Shown here: in pieces, positions 8,260 through 15,322 of the stretch | Layout: every line of letters starts with the position of its first letter | How positions within the stretch are numbered: the first letter of the stretch is position 1 | NCBI GenBank assembly: GCA_900540275.1 | Contig: UQFO01000012.1 | Coordinates: 1 to 64,000 of the forward strand | Length of the DNA stretch: 64,000 nt | DNA from: an uncultured Oscillospiraceae bacterium | GTDB taxonomy: Bacteria > Bacillota > Clostridia > Oscillospirales > Acutalibacteraceae | Direction of reading: 5' to 3' | Notes under the pieces: generated by a model | What the model was told of the DNA's origin: nothing | The model's database searches: none | What the model saw: only the letters and a program-made list of their open reading frames with translations | Translations under genes and position numbers: made by a program

Positions 8260-10035
8260 TTACTGCCCTACCTGGATTCCCAAATCCTCAAGCTGCTGCG
8301 GGTCGACAGGGGAAGGGGCGTTTGTCATCAGCTCGCTTGCGTTCTGTACCTTCGGGAACGCGATAACGTCTCGCAGGGTCTGCGCGCCAATCATCTGCAT
8401 GACCAGGCGGTCAAGCCCGATTCCCATACCGCCGTGCGGCGGCGCGCCGTACTGGAACGCGTCGGTCAAAAAGCCGAACTTCTGGTGCGCTTCCTCTTCG
8501 CTCAGGCCCAGCATACGGAACATGCGGTTTTGCAGCTCGGGATTTGTAATACGGATGGAGCCTGAGGACAGCTCAATACCGTTTAAAACCATATCGTACG
8601 CCTTGGCGTATACCTTGCTTTTATCCGCCTCCAGCTTATCAAGGCACTCGTCGGTCGGGGAGGTGAAGGGATGGTGCATGGCGACCCATTCGCCGGTTTC
8701 CTCGTCCTTTTCAAAGAACGGGAATTCCACAACCCACAGGAAGTTGTAGCCCTCGCCGATGATGTCGAGCCGTTTTGCGACCTCACAGCGCAGCGCGCCG
8801 AGCGCCGACAGCACATGGCTGTTGTTTGTGTCCGCGATAATAAAGACTACGTCCCCGGTTTGCGCGCCGGCTTTTTGCAGGATAGCCTGCATTTCTTCCT
8901 CCGACATGAACTTAGCAAAGCTTGACGCAATACCGTCGTCGGTCATCCTGATCCATGCAAGCCCCTTTGCGCCGATACCGCGGACAAATTCTGTCAGCTT
9001 GTCAATTTCTTTCCTGGAATACGTCTTGACAGCGTTTTTCGCGGTAATGCCGCGTACGCTGCCGCCTCCGTCTGCCGCGCCTTTAAATACGCCGAAGCCG
9101 CAGTCCTTTACAATAGAGGTCAGGTCGTAAAGCTCCATGCCGAAACGTGTGTCCGGCTTGTCCGAGCCGTAGCGCTCCATCACCTGGTTGTAGGTATAGC
9201 GTGGGAAGGGCGTGGGAATATCCGCGCCGAGCGCTTCTTTAAAAACGCGCTTAATGTAGCCTTCGCCGATTTCGAGGACGTCCTCCATGTCGGCGAACGA
9301 CATTTCAAGGTCAATCTGCGTGAACTCCGGCTGCCGGTCGGCACGCAGGTCTTCGTCGCGGAAGCAGCGCGCAATCTGCATATAGCGGTCAAAGCCCGCC
9401 ACCATGCAAAGCTGCTTGTATATCTGGGGCGACTGGGGCAGGGCGTAAAACGAGCCCTTGTGTACCCTTGACGGGACAAGGTAGTCCCTTGCGCCCTCGG
9501 GCGTCGATTTCATGAGCATGGGCGTTTCTATCTCAATAAAGCCCTGTTCGTCAAAATAGTCGCGCGTAATTTTCGCAATCTTGTGCCGCAGCAGGATATT
9601 GCGCTGCAAATCCGGGCGGCGCAGGTCGAGGTAGCGGTAGGTTAGGCGCGTCGGTTCCCCTGTGCTGCTGTTTTCTACAATCTCAAACGGCGGTGTTTCG
9701 CTTTCGCCCAAAACGCGGAGCTGTGTGACCTTGATTTCGATATCGCCCGTCGGGATATCCTTGTTTTTTGAGGTGCGCTCACAGACGGTTCCCACCGCGG
9801 CAAGCACATATTCGCTCCTTACGGCAAACGCCTTTTCAAAAACCCCTTTATCTGTCGAGTCGTCAAAGGAAAGCTGGACGATGCCCGTCCTGTCGCGCAA
9901 ATCGATAAAAATGAGCTGACCTAAATCGCGCTGGCGCTGTACCCAGCCGCAGACCGTAACGGTTTTTCCGCAGTCTTGGGCGCGCAGCTCCCCGCAGTAG
10001 TTTGTCCGTTTGAGCCCTGTCATAAATTCTGCCAT
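8260..10035 (-). CDS. aspS: Aspartyl-tRNA synthetase
   Basis: A 591-residue class II synthetase that charges tRNA(Asp). The N-terminal OB-fold anticodon domain (CGWVQRQRDLGQLIFIDLRD) is near 25-45, motif 2 (RCFRDEDLRADRQPEF) near 215-230, a bacterial GAD insertion near 290-420, and motif 3 (GGMGIGLDRLVM) near 530. Length fits bacterial AspRS. ATG 10035 is preferred because AGGGGA lies about nine bases upstream; the frame stays open to 10167 inside hisS but without support. It follows hisS after 25 bp in the hisS-aspS order usual in Firmicutes. Confidence 0.96.
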   Translation of the reverse strand: MAEFMTGLKRTNYCGELRAQDCGKTVTVCGWVQRQRDLGQLIFIDLRDRTGIVQLSFDDSTDKGVFEKAFAVRSEYVLAAVGTVCERTSKNKDIPTGDIEIKVTQLRVLGESETPPFEIVENSSTGEPTRLTYRYLDLRRPDLQRNILLRHKIAKITRDYFDEQGFIEIETPMLMKSTPEGARDYLVPSRVHKGSFYALPQSPQIYKQLCMVAGFDRYMQIARCFRDEDLRADRQPEFTQIDLEMSFADMEDVLEIGEGYIKRVFKEALGADIPTPFPRYTYNQVMERYGSDKPDTRFGMELYDLTSIVKDCGFGVFKGAADGGGSVRGITAKNAVKTYSRKEIDKLTEFVRGIGAKGLAWIRMTDDGIASSFAKFMSEEEMQAILQKAGAQTGDVVFIIADTNNSHVLSALGALRCEVAKRLDIIGEGYNFLWVVEFPFFEKDEETGEWVAMHHPFTSPTDECLDKLEADKSKVYAKAYDMVLNGIELSSGSIRITNPELQNRMFRMLGLSEEEAHQKFGFLTDAFQYGAPPHGGMGIGLDRLVMQMIGAQTLRDVIAFPKVQNASELMTNAPSPVDPQQLEDLGIQVGQ

Positions 10036-10060
10036 AATATAAAATCCCCTGTCGTTTCCT

Positions 10061-11389
10061 TTATTTGCAGGCGGCTTGTCCTTCCTGGAGAGAGTTGATA
10101 ATCGTGTTTCTGCCGTCCTCCAGGTAAACCGCGAAGAATTTTTCAAAGAAGGTTTCGTCGAGCGCAATCTCGGTGACAGCGCCCGTCTGCATGTTTTTCA
10201 GGTTCGCCCTGCCCGTTTCGATTTCATTGTCCCCGAGCACAATGCTGAATTTCGCCCCGATTTTATCGGCGTATTTCATCTGCGCCCGCAGGCTTCGCCC
10301 GACTATGTCGCCCTCCGCCGCCAGGGACGCGCGGCGTACCTGTGCGATGAGCTCAAACGCCTTGCGCTGCGCCTTGTCTCCCAGCCCCGCGATGTAAAGG
10401 TCGCAGGTGTCTGGTTTTGGTATTTCGATATGCTGCGCCTCCATGAGCGCGAGCAGGCGCTCCATGCCGAGCGCAAAGCCGAGCGACGGCAGGTGCTGCC
10501 CGCCGAGCTGCTCAATCAGCCCGTCGTAACGGCCGCCGCCGCAGACGGTGCCCTGCGCGCCGAGCGAGCTTGTAATAAATTCAAAAACGGTTCTTGTGTA
10601 GTAATCGAGGCCCCTTACGATTTTCGGGTTGACGGTGTAGGCGATTCCCGCGCTGTCGAGATACCCTTTTACGCCCGCAAAGTGCTCCCTGCATTCTTCG
10701 CAGATATAGTCGAGCACCGTCGGCGCGCCCTGCGCTATTTTAGAGCACACGGGGCTTTTGCAGTCGAGAATGCGCATGGGGTTGCGCTCCAGCCTTGAAA
10801 GGCACGTTTCGCAAAGCTGGTCCCTGTACTGCTCAAAATAAGCGCGCAGCGCTTTATGGTACTGTGCGCGGCATTCTGGGCAGCCAATGGAATTGATTTC
10901 CAGGGTCAAATCGGTTACGCCGAGCCGGTCAAACAGGGACTGCGCGGCGCTTATCAGCTCCGCGTCCGCCGACGGGTGGGCGGTGCCGTAGATTTCAAGG
11001 CCGAACTGGTGGAATTCCCTGTAACGGTTCGCCTGTTTTTTTTCATACCGGTAGCAAGAGACAAAGTAGCTTGCCTTGACCGGCAGGCCGTCGTTATAAA
11101 CGGCATGCTCAAGCAGCGCGCGCGCCGCGCCCGCGGTGCCTTCGGGGCGAAGGGTAATGGATGTTCCGCCCTTGGTGTCGAACGTGTACATTTCCTTCTG
11201 CACCACATCCGTCGTATCGCCCACACCGCGCTGGAACAGCTCCGTGTGCTCAAATACGGGCGTGCGGATTTCCTTATACCCGTAGGAGGCCGCCTCCTCG
11301 CGCATGACATCCTCAATAAACTGCCATTTGTAGCTGTCGGCGGGGAGCACATCCTCCGAGCCGTATACGCGTTTCGTAATCAAAGCCAT
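10061..11389 (-). CDS. hisS: Histidyl-tRNA synthetase
   Basis: A 442-residue class II synthetase that charges tRNA(His). Motif 1 is in the first 60 residues, motif 2 (RYEKKQANRYREFHQFG) near 110-125, the histidine-A motif GLDYYTRTVFEF near 260, and motif 3 (LGFALGMERLL) near 305; the C-terminal 100 residues are the anticodon domain. A Cys-rich insertion (CETCLSRLE, CKSPVC) is seen as in many Firmicute HisRS. ATG 11389 follows an AGAGG; an upstream extension of 21 codons lacks a ribosome site. No T-box elements were seen in the 130-bp leader. Confidence 0.96.
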   Translation of the reverse strand: MALITKRVYGSEDVLPADSYKWQFIEDVMREEAASYGYKEIRTPVFEHTELFQRGVGDTTDVVQKEMYTFDTKGGTSITLRPEGTAGAARALLEHAVYNDGLPVKASYFVSCYRYEKKQANRYREFHQFGLEIYGTAHPSADAELISAAQSLFDRLGVTDLTLEINSIGCPECRAQYHKALRAYFEQYRDQLCETCLSRLERNPMRILDCKSPVCSKIAQGAPTVLDYICEECREHFAGVKGYLDSAGIAYTVNPKIVRGLDYYTRTVFEFITSSLGAQGTVCGGGRYDGLIEQLGGQHLPSLGFALGMERLLALMEAQHIEIPKPDTCDLYIAGLGDKAQRKAFELIAQVRRASLAAEGDIVGRSLRAQMKYADKIGAKFSIVLGDNEIETGRANLKNMQTGAVTEIALDETFFEKFFAVYLEDGRNTIINSLQEGQAACK

Positions 11390-11443
11390 TGTGAAGAACC
11401 TCTGCTTTACGTAAAATATTGCAAATAAATTGCTATCTTTCCA

Positions 11444-11472
11444 ATTATACATGTTTTTTCGGCACGGCGCAA
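11444..11472 (-). promoter_or_regulatory. hisS-aspS promoter
   Basis: On the minus strand TTGCGC (11467-11472) and TATAAT (11444-11449) are separated by exactly 17 bp, about 50 bp upstream of hisS. Confidence 0.65.
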
Positions 11473-11519
11473 GCGGTTTCCCGCTTGAAACAGAAGGCGT
11501 TAAATAAATATGGCATAGT

Positions 11520-12143
11520 TTATTGATTGGTCTTTATCCTGTAACGGATGATTCTTTTTACAAGAAATAATTTGACGGCAGCAGCGCACAGCACGATGCA
11601 TACGGCAGGTACTGTAAGCCATAACGGAATGGCTGTCCTGCACAGAACGCGAAGGAATACGGAAAGCGTAATCCAGAGGCAGCCTGTATATTCCAGAAGC
11701 CTTGTCAGCAGCTTGTCATGCTGCTCCAGACGGTAAATCCTGTCGGACCGAAGGACGTTCCTGCTCCTGTTTTGCAGGGCCTCGGCCCTTCCGGTTACGG
11801 CGGAGACGTCCAAAGTATGAAAGCTGTAGCCGCCATCCTTTACACGTGCGCATATCTTTTTAAGCGCTTCAAGCTGTTCAGCCTGGCTGTGTATTTCCTG
11901 TTCCCTTTGCTCCGCCAGGCAGGGGAGGGAAGCCGTGCCCTCTTCCAAAAGCCTGATGCTTTGGATTGAGATGCCCAGCGTTCGCAGGAATTTAATTTTC
12001 CCGAGCAGCTCTACGTCCTCCTGGGTGTAATCCCTGTAGTTATTTGATTCGTTCCTATCCGGCTTTAAAAGCCCCGCGTCTTCATAATACCGGATGTTTG
12101 CCTTTTTCATACCGGTAAGCTGTTCCACCTCTTTGATTGTCAT
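11520..12143 (-). CDS. MerR-family regulator with C-terminal membrane segments
   Basis: A 207-residue protein. The N-terminal winged helix (MTIKEVEQLTGMKKANIRYY) and the ARNYRDYT-like wing give the MerR DNA-binding domain (about 1-75), followed by a coiled coil (about 78-115). The C-terminal 65 residues contain two hydrophobic segments (about 146-163 and 168-192), so the protein is probably tethered to the membrane. No effector Cys pattern is seen. ATG 12143 follows AAGGAGG by seven bases. Its own promoter has the 19-bp spacer and dyad expected of a MerR operator. The ligand and other targets are unknown. Confidence 0.88.
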   Translation of the reverse strand: MTIKEVEQLTGMKKANIRYYEDAGLLKPDRNESNNYRDYTQEDVELLGKIKFLRTLGISIQSIRLLEEGTASLPCLAEQREQEIHSQAEQLEALKKICARVKDGGYSFHTLDVSAVTGRAEALQNRSRNVLRSDRIYRLEQHDKLLTRLLEYTGCLWITLSVFLRVLCRTAIPLWLTVPAVCIVLCAAAVKLFLVKRIIRYRIKTNQ

Positions 12144-12165
12144 GGCAGAACCTCCTTTCATCAGT

Positions 12166-12196
12166 ATTTAACACCCTAAAGCCGCTTGAAGGTCAA
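12166..12196 (-). promoter_or_regulatory. MerR-type promoter/operator
   Basis: On the minus strand TTGACC (12191-12196) and TTAAAT (12166-12171) are separated by 19 bp. The spacer overlaps a dyad with half-sites ACCTTCAAG and CTTTAGGGT (12173-12193; 7 of 9 positions symmetric). A long spacer with a central dyad is the hallmark of MerR-activated promoters, here in front of the merR gene itself. Confidence 0.72.
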
Positions 12197-12217
12197 TAAA
12201 AAAGCTGGATAGTATGA

Positions 12218-12257
12218 AAAAAGGCGCCGCCAACACTCAGCGCGGCAGCGCCTTTTT
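12218..12257 (-). terminator. Intrinsic terminator of the sdpR-sdpI operon
   Basis: AAAAAGGCGC (12218-12227) and GCGCCTTTTT (12248-12257) form a stem. On the minus strand the stem ends in a T tract downstream of the SdpI-like gene. Confidence 0.85.
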
Positions 12258-12288
12258 AACCAATCAGGTTTAATTACCAGTGCGCCGT

Positions 12289-12930
12289 TTATTTTCCGCG
12301 CGGGCTTTGCCCCGCTTCAAAAACACGCTTGCTGTATATTCTCGGCAAAATCACAATGGCAAGGATTGCGGCAAACACGGCGGCGGACTGTATACAGCCC
12401 GGGGCAAAGGACAGGGCAACCAGCAGGAGTCCGGCAATAACCCAAACCTTTGCGGCAAAACGCTGCGTTTTCGTCCAGACGTCGTCGTTTTCAAACGCCC
12501 ATGGCGCTTTTACCCCGACATAATAGTTGCGCGCTGTTTTAGGAAGCCGGTTACCAAAGAAAACCAGCAGGCAGCCGAGGATGATTGCCGCGCACCTTGT
12601 CACAAGCCGGCTGTCGGCGTTTGTTATTTCTATCAGCCCAAGCCCATTGCAGATGATGACAATTTCGGCGGCAAACAGGACCAGGATACCTGCAAAATAC
12701 CAGGGAATATCCCCGGCTCCTTCTTTTTTGCCGGTTTGGTTAGCATGCAGGACAATACAAAGCGCCGCCAGGGCGGGGAACAGGAGCACAATCCATTTGG
12801 GCCCGGTGTTGCTTATCCCGGAATTGTTCCATTGGATTGCCAGTTCGTCAGGAAGGAAAAACAGCGCCGCAGCCGCGGCGGCAAGCATACAGGCGGATAC
12901 CAGCCAAGCCGCTTTATCAATTTTTTTCAT
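12289..12930 (-). CDS. SdpI-family membrane protein
   Basis: A 213-residue protein with six hydrophobic segments. The N-terminal DUF1648-like part includes PDELAIQWNNSG (near 27-38), and the C-terminal SdpI part has GNRLPKTARNYYVGVKAPW (near 127-145) and a WTKTQRFAAK motif. In Bacillus SdpI gives immunity to the SDP toxin and controls the SdpR repressor by binding it at the membrane. Its start overlaps the ArsR/SdpR-like gene by 14 bp, the same order as sdpR-sdpI. No SDP toxin gene is nearby, so its ligand is open. Confidence 0.88.
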   Translation of the reverse strand: MKKIDKAAWLVSACMLAAAAAALFFLPDELAIQWNNSGISNTGPKWIVLLFPALAALCIVLHANQTGKKEGAGDIPWYFAGILVLFAAEIVIICNGLGLIEITNADSRLVTRCAAIILGCLLVFFGNRLPKTARNYYVGVKAPWAFENDDVWTKTQRFAAKVWVIAGLLLVALSFAPGCIQSAAVFAAILAIVILPRIYSKRVFEAGQSPRGK

Positions 12931-13192
12931 TGTAATCCCCCAATTCTTTGAGCCAGGCGAGAAGCTCTTCCATTACGCTCAGGTTAACCTCATAAAATAT
13001 AAATTTTCCCTCGCGCTTATCCCGTATCAGGCCGGCCTCCTTCAGGACGGACAGATGCCGGGAAACGGCGGCGGCGGTCATGTCGAAATTTTCAGTGATT
13101 TCCCCTGCCGACAGCCTTCCTTTTTTCAGCAGGTTCAATATTTCACGCCTGGTCGGGTCGGCCAATGCCCGCAGCGTTTGCTGAAGTCCCAA
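12917..13192 (-). CDS. ArsR/SdpR-family transcriptional repressor
   Basis: A 91-residue winged-helix repressor (LRALADPTRREILNLL, then TAAAVSRHLSVLKEAGLI as the recognition helix). It lacks the Cys-box of metal-sensing ArsR proteins, which fits SdpR. TTG 13192 is preferred because a GAGG lies nine bases upstream and it matches SdpR length; the frame is open to TTG 13213, which has no ribosome site. A 16-bp inverted repeat overlaps its predicted transcription start, so it probably represses itself and the SdpI-like gene. Confidence 0.85.
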   Translation of the reverse strand: MGLQQTLRALADPTRREILNLLKKGRLSAGEITENFDMTAAAVSRHLSVLKEAGLIRDKREGKFIFYEVNLSVMEELLAWLKELGDYNEKN

Positions 13193-13220
13193 TACGCGCC
13201 GCCTCACAATCAATTAACAT

Positions 13221-13269
13221 TTAACTTAAAAGTTAATTATATAGTATCAAACGGCGCGGCCTTTGTCAA
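13221..13269 (-). promoter_or_regulatory. sdpR-like promoter with ArsR-type operator
   Basis: On the minus strand TTGACA (13264-13269) and TACTAT (13241-13246) are spaced by 17 bp; TATAAT also occurs at 13236-13241. A perfect inverted repeat TTAACTT-AA-AAGTTAA (13221-13236) sits on the expected start site. Confidence 0.7.
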
Positions 13270-13336
13270 CAGAAACGTTAACCAAATAAAAAACAGCAGC
13301 GGCATTTGGGTAATGCTCCCATAAAAAAGAGATTTA

Positions 13337-13377
13337 TAAAAAAACAAGGGAGTAAAGCAGGCGCTTTACTCCCTTGT
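13337..13377 (-). terminator. Intrinsic terminator of the minD-mgsA operon
   Basis: A 15-bp perfect stem starting ACAAGGGAGTAAAGC (13344-13358) and its complement (13363-13377) is followed on the minus strand by seven T (13337-13343). Confidence 0.92.
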
Positions 13378-13398
13378 GGCAATCATGCAAAAATAAAT

Positions 13399-13797
13399 TT
13401 ACAGCTTGATGATGTTTCTCCAGTCGAGGTCGCCGCGCTCCAGGCCGTGAATCAAAACTTCCGCCGTGGCGATATTGGTGGCGACAGGAATGTTGTGCAT
13501 GTCGCATAAGCGCAGCAGGTTGATGTCGTTGGGCTCGTGCGGCTTTGGATTCAGCGGGTCGCGGAAGAACAGGAGCATATCGACCTCGTTGCAGGCAATC
13601 CTTGCGGCAATCTGCTGGTCGCCGCCCTGGGAACCACCCAGATATTTTAAGATTTCAAGGCCGGTCGCCTCCGAAACCATCTTTCCCGTCGTACCTGTTG
13701 CGCACAGGTTGTGCCGGCTTAAAATGCCGCAGTACGCAATGCAGAACTGAACCATCAATTCTTTTTTCTCGTCGTGTGCTATCAATGCTATATTCAT
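13399..13797 (-). CDS. mgsA: Methylglyoxal synthase
   Basis: A 132-residue enzyme that converts dihydroxyacetone phosphate to methylglyoxal and phosphate, a bypass of lower glycolysis. Diagnostic segments are GTTGKM (35-40), GGDQQI (58-63), FFRDPL (77-82) and HNIPVATN (101-108). Length is typical. It lies 52 bp downstream of minD, a linkage known in other Clostridia. A strong terminator follows. Confidence 0.95.
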   Translation of the reverse strand: MNIALIAHDEKKELMVQFCIAYCGILSRHNLCATGTTGKMVSEATGLEILKYLGGSQGGDQQIAARIACNEVDMLLFFRDPLNPKPHEPNDINLLRLCDMHNIPVATNIATAEVLIHGLERGDLDWRNIIKL

Positions 13798-13849
13798 GCA
13801 GAAACCCTCCTGTGTTTATTTCACGCTTCCGAAAAGCAATTTGTCCTGA

Positions 13850-14587
13850 TTAGCAGACCGCAAGCGGCGGGTTCTCCCCGTCAATGCGCGCGGCCAGGTT
13901 GTTCACGGCCTCAAGCGCGGTGCATTTGCCGCTGTAGGAGGTTCCCTTCTGGATGGCTGAAACCACCTGCCTGTTTTCCGTGACGACGGCAATCAGCTGG
14001 ATGCCGGTACCGTCGATGACCTCGTCAAGGTCGTAGTATACGTTCATTTCTTTAAAAGCGGAACGGGAAAAACGGTTGATGATAAGCCGCATTTCCTTCT
14101 TGCCCAAATCTAAAAGGCGTTTTTTTACGTTTTCACAGCCGCGCACGCTTGTAGGCTCGGCGTTTGCGACAACCAGGCAAAGCTCAGCCGGCGCGACCGC
14201 CGTTTCAAAGCCCTTGCCCACTCCCGCCGGGGAATCGATGATAATATAGTCGTACTGTGGCGCAAGGCTCTTTACAAAATCGGTAAAGACGCGGGGGGAC
14301 AGCTCGTCGCCTGCGCTTTGCGGCGCGGGAATCAAAAACAAACCCTCCGAATACGGGCAGGGATAGATAATGTGCTCTGTCTTGCAGTTGCCGCAGACGG
14401 CGTCTGCAATGTCGAACACCAGGCTTTTTGCCACGCCCAGCATAATATCGAGGCCGCGCATCCCGCAGTCGCAGTCAATCAGCAATACCTTATGCCCCCG
14501 TTTTACGAGCGCGTTGCCAAGGCTTACCGCGACAGTGGATTTTCCGGTGCCTCCTTTTCCCGATGTGACTACTAAAACCTTGCCCAT
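13850..14587 (-). CDS. minD: MinD-family ATPase
   Basis: A 245-residue deviant Walker A ATPase (KGGTGKST, 11-18) of the MinD/ParA group; IDCDCGMRGLDIMLG (near 40-54) matches MinD. MinD positions the division septum through membrane-bound ATP cycles. Unusually, the C-terminus (NLAARIDGENPPLAVC) lacks the basic amphipathic helix that anchors canonical MinD, and neither minC nor minE is adjacent. It could therefore be a MinD paralogue with another partner. A consensus-like promoter lies about 60 bp upstream. Confidence 0.88.
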   Translation of the reverse strand: MGKVLVVTSGKGGTGKSTVAVSLGNALVKRGHKVLLIDCDCGMRGLDIMLGVAKSLVFDIADAVCGNCKTEHIIYPCPYSEGLFLIPAPQSAGDELSPRVFTDFVKSLAPQYDYIIIDSPAGVGKGFETAVAPAELCLVVANAEPTSVRGCENVKKRLLDLGKKEMRLIINRFSRSAFKEMNVYYDLDEVIDGTGIQLIAVVTENRQVVSAIQKGTSYSGKCTALEAVNNLAARIDGENPPLAVC

Positions 14588-14648
14588 AAAAAGACCTTTC
14601 TTTGTTTATGGAGTGGGACTTTTTTATTTAAAGTCCTGTCCAATGTAT

Positions 14649-14677
14649 ATATTACCATAATATTGTCCATACGTCAA
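14649..14677 (-). promoter_or_regulatory. minD-mgsA promoter
   Basis: On the minus strand TTGACG (14672-14677) and TAATAT (14649-14654) are separated by 17 bp. Nothing else coding is seen in 14588-14840. Confidence 0.7.
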
Positions 14678-14840
14678 AGTGTTTTGAATCCATTTTTTAG
14701 CCAAATTTTTGTGAGAATTCATAGTAATAATGAACTAAAAGTTATTATATTTCGGCGTGTTTGGTCAAACTACACAATTTTTTGACTGGCATTTCTAGTC
14801 GTCAATGAAATGCAAATATGTAGAAAAGGCATGCATCGGT

Positions 14841-15287
14841 TTAAACCCTTCCCGTGGAGCCGAAACCGCCCGTCCCGCGCTGTGTTTCGCCGAGCGTTTG
14901 CACCTGCTCGCTTCCAAGCATGGCAACAGGCAGGACAACCAGCTGCGCGACGCGTTCGCCCGGCTCAATCGTATAAGGCGTGCCGCTTACGTTGCAAAGG
15001 CCAACGCATATTTCCCCGCGGTAATCGCTGTCAACGACGCCGACGCCGTTCGAAAGGCAGATACCGTGTTTGACGCCAAGCCCGCTGCGCGCAAACAAAA
15101 ACGCGCCGTAGCCGCTGTGCGGCAGGGACATGGAAAGCCCTGTGGGAATCATAACGAGCTTTTGCGGATGAATGGTAATTGGTTCGCCGATACAGGCATG
15201 CAAATCCATGCCCGCGCTGCCGGGCGTCGCGCGGTGGGGGATGACTGCGTTTTCCCTCAATTTCATAAATTTAATCGTTTCCTCCAT
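14841..15287 (-). CDS. dut: dUTP diphosphatase
   Basis: A 148-residue trimeric dUTPase that hydrolyses dUTP to dUMP and keeps uracil out of DNA. All five family motifs are present: PGSAGMDL, ARSGLG, GVVDSDYRGE, GERVAQLVV and the C-terminal RGTGGFGSTG. ATG 15287 is chosen by length and a GGAAGG 12 bases upstream; ATG 15299 and 15266 are alternatives, and the frame stays open to 15374 inside the U32 gene. It follows the U32 peptidase gene in the same direction. Confidence 0.93.
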   Translation of the reverse strand: MEETIKFMKLRENAVIPHRATPGSAGMDLHACIGEPITIHPQKLVMIPTGLSMSLPHSGYGAFLFARSGLGVKHGICLSNGVGVVDSDYRGEICVGLCNVSGTPYTIEPGERVAQLVVLPVAMLGSEQVQTLGETQRGTGGFGSTGRV

Positions 15288-15322
15288 CGTTTCAATCATC
15301 CTTCCTTTATAAGGTAACCGCC

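Noticed and set aside
10036..10167. N-terminal extension of aspS into hisS
   Set aside because: No ribosome site; AGGGGA precedes ATG 10035 and the length fits AspRS.
11390..11519. T-box riboswitch upstream of hisS-aspS
   Set aside because: The region has no AGGGTGGNACCGCG-like antiterminator motif and is too short, although T-boxes often control this operon.
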